A stretch of DNA of 9,376 nucleotides. It comes from an uncultured Methylococcaceae bacterium (lineage in GTDB: Bacteria; Pseudomonadota; Gammaproteobacteria; Methylococcales; Methylococcaceae). Location: the NCBI GenBank assembly GCA_903910005.1, contig CAIVXW010000437.1:1-9376 (forward strand), written 5' to 3'. The stretch's first letter is position 1, and the number at the start of each line of letters is the position of its first letter. The notes below the pieces were generated by a model, which had not been told where the DNA came from, made no database searches, and saw nothing but the letters and a program-made list of their open reading frames with translations. Below, piece by piece: positions 5,900-9,376 of this stretch. A program made the translations under genes and the position numbers.

Positions 5900-6847
5900 A
5901 TGTCGACCGATTGCGATACCGCCCTGGACGTACTGTGCGTGGGGCATGCCTCGCACGATCTCATCATGACCGTTCCCCACCATCCGGCGGCGGATGAAAA
6001 AATGGTCGCCACTACCCTGCTGGGCTGTGGCGGTGGCCCGGCAGCCAATGCTGCGGTGGCGGTGGCCCGACTCGGCCTCAGGGCGGGGTGGGCCGGTTAT
6101 CTGAGCCGGGATATTTACGGTGAGGCCCATTGGGCCGAGTTCAGGGCCGAAGGGGTCGACACCCGCTGGATCGTTCGGGGCGATGCCCCCACGCCGCTTT
6201 CGGTGGTGCTGGTCAAGCCGGACGGTGAGCGGGCACTCATCAACTACAAGGGCAACCCGTCTCCAGTTCCGGCCAGTGCGCTTGATTTTTCCACCCTCAC
6301 CTGCAAAACCCTGTTGTTCGATGGCCATGAACCCGAACTCTCTGCCCCACTGCTGGCACAGGCCCGGCGGCAACGGATCGCAACTGTGGTCGATGCAGGT
6401 TCGCTGCACCGGGGCACCGAGTTTTTAATGTTCAGGGTGGATTATCTGGTCTGTTCGGAGAAGTTTGCCCGTCAATGGCTGGGGGAGGATGACCCTCCCC
6501 GTGCCCTTCAGGCTCTGTCCGGGCAGGCGGCGGCAGTGGTTATTACCCTGGGGGAGCGGGGTCTGCTATGGAAAAGGGGCAGTGAAAGCGGCAGCCTGGC
6601 GGCGTTTCCGGTCGAGGCCGTTGATACCACCGGTGCGGGGGATGCCTTTCACGCCGCATTTGCGGCAGCAGTGGCCCGCAATTACGACTGGCAAACCCTG
6701 CTGCACTACGCCAGCGCAGCCGGTGCCTGGTGCTGTACCCGCCTGGGAGCCAGGCCCGGCATGCCGTATGCCGAAGCACTGACCCAATCCGGTAAAAATT
6801 TCACGCAAGACTTTCACCCTGTCGACGATACGTTGATTGCAGGGTAA
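5900..6847 (+). CDS. PfkB-family carbohydrate kinase
   Basis: A 315-residue cytoplasmic sugar or nucleoside kinase of the ribokinase/PfkB fold, transferring phosphate from ATP to a sugar hydroxyl. The N-terminal glycine-rich substrate motif GCGGGPAANAAVAVARLG (about 42-59) and the C-terminal PfkB signature DTTGAGDAFHAAFA (from 242) are intact, including the anion-hole GAGD with catalytic Asp248. The pattern GGGPAA and the INYKG block resemble the branch that includes ketohexokinase and YihV (6-deoxy-6-sulfofructose kinase) more than ribokinase, but the substrate cannot be assigned. It starts 9 bases after bamD, with AGTGAG in the bamD stop region as the likely ribosome site, so the two are probably co-transcribed. 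A link to outer-membrane assembly is not implied; this may simply be a shared promoter. Confidence 0.9.
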   Translation: MSTDCDTALDVLCVGHASHDLIMTVPHHPAADEKMVATTLLGCGGGPAANAAVAVARLGLRAGWAGYLSRDIYGEAHWAEFRAEGVDTRWIVRGDAPTPLSVVLVKPDGERALINYKGNPSPVPASALDFSTLTCKTLLFDGHEPELSAPLLAQARRQRIATVVDAGSLHRGTEFLMFRVDYLVCSEKFARQWLGEDDPPRALQALSGQAAAVVITLGERGLLWKRGSESGSLAAFPVEAVDTTGAGDAFHAAFAAAVARNYDWQTLLHYASAAGAWCCTRLGARPGMPYAEALTQSGKNFTQDFHPVDDTLIAG

Positions 6848-6856
6848 AAACCGCAG

Positions 6857-6919
6857 CCATCAGTTCTTGATCTCGTGCCATTCGTTGAGCGGCTGATGGA
6901 TTTACCGAATGAATGGCAC
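6857..6919 (+). promoter_or_regulatory. Leader with interlocking pairing blocks before the RRM gene
   Basis: Block a, CCATCAG (6857-6863), complements a', CTGATGG (6893-6899). Block b (6875-6886, starting GTGCCATTC) pairs over 12 positions, one of them G-U, with b' (6908-6919, ending GAATGGCAC). The order a-b-a'-b' means the two stems either form a pseudoknot or exclude each other. No T-tract follows, so this is not a plain terminator for the kinase gene. It could be an RNA control element for the downstream RNA-binding protein. Confidence 0.45.
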
Positions 6920-6935
6920 ATGTAAAGCCATGTTG

Positions 6936-6949
6936 CAAAGGTGTCTTTG
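6936..6949 (+). promoter_or_regulatory. Hairpin over the RRM gene ribosome binding site
   Basis: CAAAG (6936-6940) and CTTTG (6945-6949) pair around the loop GTGT, 2 bases before the ATG at 6952. The only Shine-Dalgarno-like run, AAAGG (6937-6941), is inside the stem, so folding could limit translation. Confidence 0.35.
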
Positions 6950-6951
6950 AG

Positions 6952-7245
6952 ATGAATATCTATGTCGGTAATCTGTCCTATCAGGTCAATAATGATGATT
7001 TACGCCAGGCCTTTGAGCGGTTTGGCGAGGTTTCGCTGGCCAATGTAGTGATGGATAAAATTACGGGGCGTTCCAAGGGGTTTGGTTTTGTCGAGATGCC
7101 GGACAAGACCGCCGCCGGGGAGGCCATCAAACAACTGGACGGGGCTGAACTCAAGGGACGTACCCTCCGGGTGAACGAGGCCCGTCCCCGTACGGATCAG
7201 GGCGGTGGCGGCTTTCAGGGCCGCCGTCCTCCCCGCAATGGCTGA
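6952..7245 (+). CDS. Single-RRM RNA-binding protein with glycine/arginine-rich tail
   Basis: A 97-residue RNA-binding protein of the small bacterial RRM family, similar in layout to cyanobacterial Rbp proteins, which bind single-stranded RNA and are often induced by cold. RNP2 is IYVGNL (3-8) and RNP1 is KGFGFVEM (42-49); the aromatic contact residues Tyr4, Phe44 and Phe46 are present, while the last RNP1 aromatic is replaced by Met49. After the RRM comes a short tail (80-97) rich in Gly, Arg and Pro. The start at 6952 gives the usual MNIYVGNL beginning; an in-frame ATG at 6913 would add 13 atypical residues. It has its own leader with extensive pairing and a strong terminator after it, so it is probably a one-gene transcript, or fed by read-through from the kinase gene. 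Its target RNA is unknown. Confidence 0.93.
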   Translation: MNIYVGNLSYQVNNDDLRQAFERFGEVSLANVVMDKITGRSKGFGFVEMPDKTAAGEAIKQLDGAELKGRTLRVNEARPRTDQGGGGFQGRRPPRNG

Positions 7246-7269
7246 CTGTCAGCCTGACTGAAACCGCAC

Positions 7270-7319
7270 GGGCGGATTCCCCGGGCCTGACGCAAGGCTC
7301 GGGGTAATCCGCCCATTTT
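7270..7319 (+). terminator. Long hairpin terminator after the RRM gene
   Basis: GGGCGGATT (7270-7278) with CCCCG (7279-7283) pairs with CGGGG (7300-7304) and AATCCGCCC (7306-7314), with one bulged T at 7305. GCCT and AGGC extend the stem near the loop. A short ATTTTC follows. The stem is very stable, though the T run is only four long. It ends only 14 bases before the mltB start. Confidence 0.85.
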
Positions 7320-7333
7320 CATGGTGCGTCCCC

Positions 7334-8500
7334 ATGCTGTTTGCTTCGATTCCTTCCCGGATTTTGCCGCTGCTCCTGTTGTTGAGTGGCTGCTCCGGTC
7401 GTTCCCCCCATCCGGTTGGACCCCTTGTTGCGGGGGTTCCCCACCCTGAACCGGTCAGCCGTCCCGCCCACCACCCACCGGACTATCCCCGACTGCAAGG
7501 CGGGTATCATGCCGAGCGGTTAAGCGGCGACTATGCCGGTTATCCGGCCCTTGAGGCCTTCATACAACAGATGGAACTGCGGCACGGCTTTCCCCGGGCG
7601 TATCTGCTGGGGCTTTTTTCCGGGGCACGACGCAAGCAATGGACGCTTGATTACATGGCACGTGACACCCCCTCACCGGTACCCAACCGCATCCAGTCGC
7701 CACGGGCGGGCGGATGGAGCCGTTACCGCAGCCAGTTTCTGGGGGATTATCACATCAACCGGGGCGTTGAGTTCTGGCGGCGCAATGCCGCCGCCCTGAG
7801 TGCCGCCCGTCGGCACTATGGCGTACCGGAGGCCATCATCCTGGGCATACTCGGCGTGGAGACCGCCTATGGGGCCAATCTGGGCAAGGACAGGATACTG
7901 GATGCCCTGACTACGCTGGCGTTTGATTATCCGCGCCGGGCCGGGTATTTCACCGATGAACTGGAAAATTTCCTGCTGATGACCCGCAGTGAAGGGCTGG
8001 ATCCGGCCCAACCCAGAGGCTCATTCGCCGGAGCCATGGGGCTGAGCCAGTTCATGCCGGGCAGTTTTCTCAAATGGGCAGAAGATCTGGACGGCGATGG
8101 CCGTCGGGATTTGTGGAATCCGGCTGACGCCATTGGCAGCGTCGCCCGCTATTTTGCCGTGCATGGCTGGAAGCCGGGTGAACCCGTCGTGACCCGGGCC
8201 AGAGCCAGCGGGTTACAGTACCGCGAACTGGAATACGGTTATGACAAACCCTATAGCCTGTCCCGCCTGGCAGCCTACGGGATTGAACCGGCGGAGGAGA
8301 TTGGGTCGGGACGCGCTGCCGGTCAGGCGGAACCGGTGTTTCGTTTTTTACGTCTGGGCGTGGAGAAGGGAGAAGAACACTGGCTCGGCCACGAAAACTT
8401 TTACGTGATCACCCGCTACAACCACAGCACCTACTACGCCATGGCGGTGTATCAGTTGGCAGAGGTGATCAGACGGCGTCATGAACGACAGCCCTCCTGA
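7334..8500 (+). CDS. mltB: MltB-type membrane-bound lytic murein transglycosylase (lipoprotein)
   Basis: A 388-residue lipoprotein that cleaves the glycan strands of peptidoglycan between MurNAc and GlcNAc, leaving 1,6-anhydroMurNAc ends; it acts at the inner face of the outer membrane. The signal ends in a lipobox with Ser18-Gly19-Cys20, and a Pro/His-rich linker (about 24-53) follows. The catalytic domain holds ILGVETAYG (172-180) with the catalytic Glu176, then GAMGLSQFMPGSF and LWNPADAIGSVARYF, all diagnostic of transglycosylase family 3. The length is close to E. coli MltB (361), and there is no C-terminal peptidoglycan-binding domain. No Shine-Dalgarno sequence is visible before the ATG and the upstream hairpin ends very close, so the transcript start is unclear. 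The family call is secure. Confidence 0.95.
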   Translation: MLFASIPSRILPLLLLLSGCSGRSPHPVGPLVAGVPHPEPVSRPAHHPPDYPRLQGGYHAERLSGDYAGYPALEAFIQQMELRHGFPRAYLLGLFSGARRKQWTLDYMARDTPSPVPNRIQSPRAGGWSRYRSQFLGDYHINRGVEFWRRNAAALSAARRHYGVPEAIILGILGVETAYGANLGKDRILDALTTLAFDYPRRAGYFTDELENFLLMTRSEGLDPAQPRGSFAGAMGLSQFMPGSFLKWAEDLDGDGRRDLWNPADAIGSVARYFAVHGWKPGEPVVTRARASGLQYRELEYGYDKPYSLSRLAAYGIEPAEEIGSGRAAGQAEPVFRFLRLGVEKGEEHWLGHENFYVITRYNHSTYYAMAVYQLAEVIRRRHERQPS

Positions 8501-8509
8501 GCCACAGCC

Positions 8510-8839
8510 TCAGTCCGGTTGCTCAAAATGGCAGACATAGTGGTAGGGTTCGTCCGAGACCTCAATCTCAAAGCGCGAGTGGGCAGGGATGCTGAAGTGC
8601 TGCCCGGCACTGACGGTCTGCCAGTCCTGGCCTTCCAGCCGGTAACGGCAACAGCCACTCAGGGTTTCCATGACTTCTGCCGCCGCCGTGTTGAAGGTCA
8701 GCGTGGCCGGAAAAATCACGCCAACCGTCTTTCTGGAGCCATCGGCGCACATCACCGTGTGGCTGACACAGCGGTCGCCGTAAACATTGGCTTGCTTGAT
8801 GACGGATACGTTATCGAAACGGGTGTTATCGTGTGACAT
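8510..8839 (-). CDS. ppnP: PpnP, pyrimidine/purine nucleoside phosphorylase (YaiE/DUF1255 family)
   Basis: A 109-residue single-domain cupin enzyme that splits nucleosides with phosphate into free base and (deoxy)ribose-1-phosphate, acting on a broad range of purine and pyrimidine nucleosides in salvage. Family features: the SVGV-like segment KTVGVIFPATLTFNTAAAEVMETLSG, then the DWQTVSAGQHFSIPAHSRFEIEV block, and a final YHYVCHF; these line up with E. coli PpnP (94 residues). The start at 8839 adds about 15 residues compared with E. coli, ahead of a VSVIKQANVYG segment. It overlaps by 14 bases the end of the unidentified upstream gene, so the two are likely one transcript. It is convergent with mltB, with only 9 bases between stop codons and no clear terminator. 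Confidence 0.92.
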   Translation of the reverse strand: MSHDNTRFDNVSVIKQANVYGDRCVSHTVMCADGSRKTVGVIFPATLTFNTAAAEVMETLSGCCRYRLEGQDWQTVSAGQHFSIPAHSRFEIEVSDEPYHYVCHFEQPD

Positions 8840-9376
8840 GGGTGGTACTCATTTTTCGGTAGTCAATGGATATTTTAAGGCCGGCAAAACGACTGGACAT
8901 TTTTACCAGGCGGCGGCTGGCGGGATCCATGTACAGTTTGGCCTCAGCCAGGCGTCTGGCCTCGTAATCGTTGTCTGTCGCGCTGGAATCCGCCCTGAAG
9001 CGGTAGACATAGACATCCAGCGCATCCTTCCGCTGGATTTCGCCCGGTTGTCCCAGGGCTTTGACCACCTCGTCCAGTCCGGGCGGGGCGGCTTCAATCC
9101 GTGGCAAATCGTGGTAATCGACCTTGAGTTGTCGATGGCTCTGCAAAATGGTGCCCTTGCCCAGGGAGCGGATGGAGGCCTCCAGAAAAGCGGGCGGGGC
9201 CATTTCCAGGAACAGCGGAGAAAACCCCCAGCTTCGCAGTTTGTGATCTGCGCCGAAGGTCATGGTGAAGGTGATTTTCTGCGGCGGCCGTTCCAGGCTG
9301 GCCGCAGCGGATTCGGGGCTGAAATCCAGAAACCACTGGTGGCCTTGCGGCAGGGGGGCAACACGGGCCGGATTCA
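8826..9376 (-). CDS. Unidentified protein, C-terminal part; gene continues past the right edge
   Basis: The frame is open from the TAA at 8826 to the window end, about 182 residues of a longer protein; the Met at 9263 is probably internal, since coding-like sequence continues upstream of it. I do not recognise it. It has no Cys or membrane segment, is mixed alpha/beta in appearance, and has a stretch GLDEVVKALGQPGEIQ followed by YVYRFRAD and KLYMDPASRRLVKM. That order (a helix ending in a Leu-Gly-x-Pro turn, then a Tyr-rich strand and a strand with Asp) is reminiscent of the BamE/SmpA-like fold found in outer-membrane lipoproteins, but this is only a resemblance. The signal peptide region, if any, lies outside the window. 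The gene overlaps ppnP by 14 bases and is probably co-transcribed with it. Codon use and GC content look like the neighbours. Confidence 0.75.
   Translation of the reverse strand, partial: NPARVAPLPQGHQWFLDFSPESAAASLERPPQKITFTMTFGADHKLRSWGFSPLFLEMAPPAFLEASIRSLGKGTILQSHRQLKVDYHDLPRIEAAPPGLDEVVKALGQPGEIQRKDALDVYVYRFRADSSATDNDYEARRLAEAKLYMDPASRRLVKMSSRFAGLKISIDYRKMSTTHVTR

Noticed and set aside
6914..6929. TGGCACATGTAAAGCC before the RRM gene as a sigma-54 promoter
   Set aside because: GG and GC spacing is correct and the -24 half is perfect, but the -12 TT is AA and the leader would be only about 12 bases; too weak without start mapping.
8497..8513. CTGAG/CTCAG hairpin over the mltB and ppnP stop codons as a shared terminator
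   Set aside because: Only a 5-base stem with a 7-base loop and no T-tract on either strand.
1..9376. CRISPR arrays, insertion sequences, tRNA or rRNA genes
   Set aside because: No regularly spaced repeats, transposase features, terminal inverted repeats or tRNA-like folds were seen.

Overview
The window looks like chromosomal DNA of a moderately GC-rich gammaproteobacterium. The block rluD-pgeF diverging from bamD is the arrangement known from enteric and related gammaproteobacteria. The first two genes resemble the copper-repressible surface pair CorA/CorB (MopE/SACCP) of methanotrophs, so an aerobic methanotroph of the Methylococcales, or a relative carrying the same pair, is the best guess. 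That placement is inference, not proof.

Left part (1-3109): a copper-linked cassette. A near-consensus sigma-54 (-24/-12) promoter at 43-58 is followed by a structured leader and a gene for a secreted 229-residue CorA/MopE-like protein. This protein has a Trp-x-His plus distal His arrangement expected of the unusual Cu(I) site with kynurenine. A strong hairpin-plus-T-tract terminator (897-924) then precedes a 700-residue exported di-heme cytochrome c peroxidase of the SACCP/CorB type. Together they suggest a surface or periplasmic module for copper binding and redox chemistry, made when copper is scarce.

Middle part (3110-5890): a 150-base gap with inverted and direct repeats, then on the minus strand pgeF and rluD (peptidoglycan-fragment editing/oxidoreductase and 23S rRNA pseudouridine synthase), coupled by a GTGA overlap. 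Divergent from rluD is the lipoprotein gene bamD (outer-membrane protein assembly), followed at 9 bases by a PfkB-family sugar kinase.

Right part (5900-9376): the sugar kinase; a leader with interlocking base-pairing blocks ahead of a single-RRM RNA-binding protein; a long terminator hairpin; a MltB-type lytic transglycosylase lipoprotein; and, on the minus strand, a PpnP nucleoside phosphorylase overlapping by 14 bases the 3' end of an unidentified gene that runs off the right edge.

Most of the window right of 3110 is ordinary housekeeping DNA. The CorA/CorB-like cassette with its sigma-54 signal, and the RRM leader, are the parts most worth a second look.
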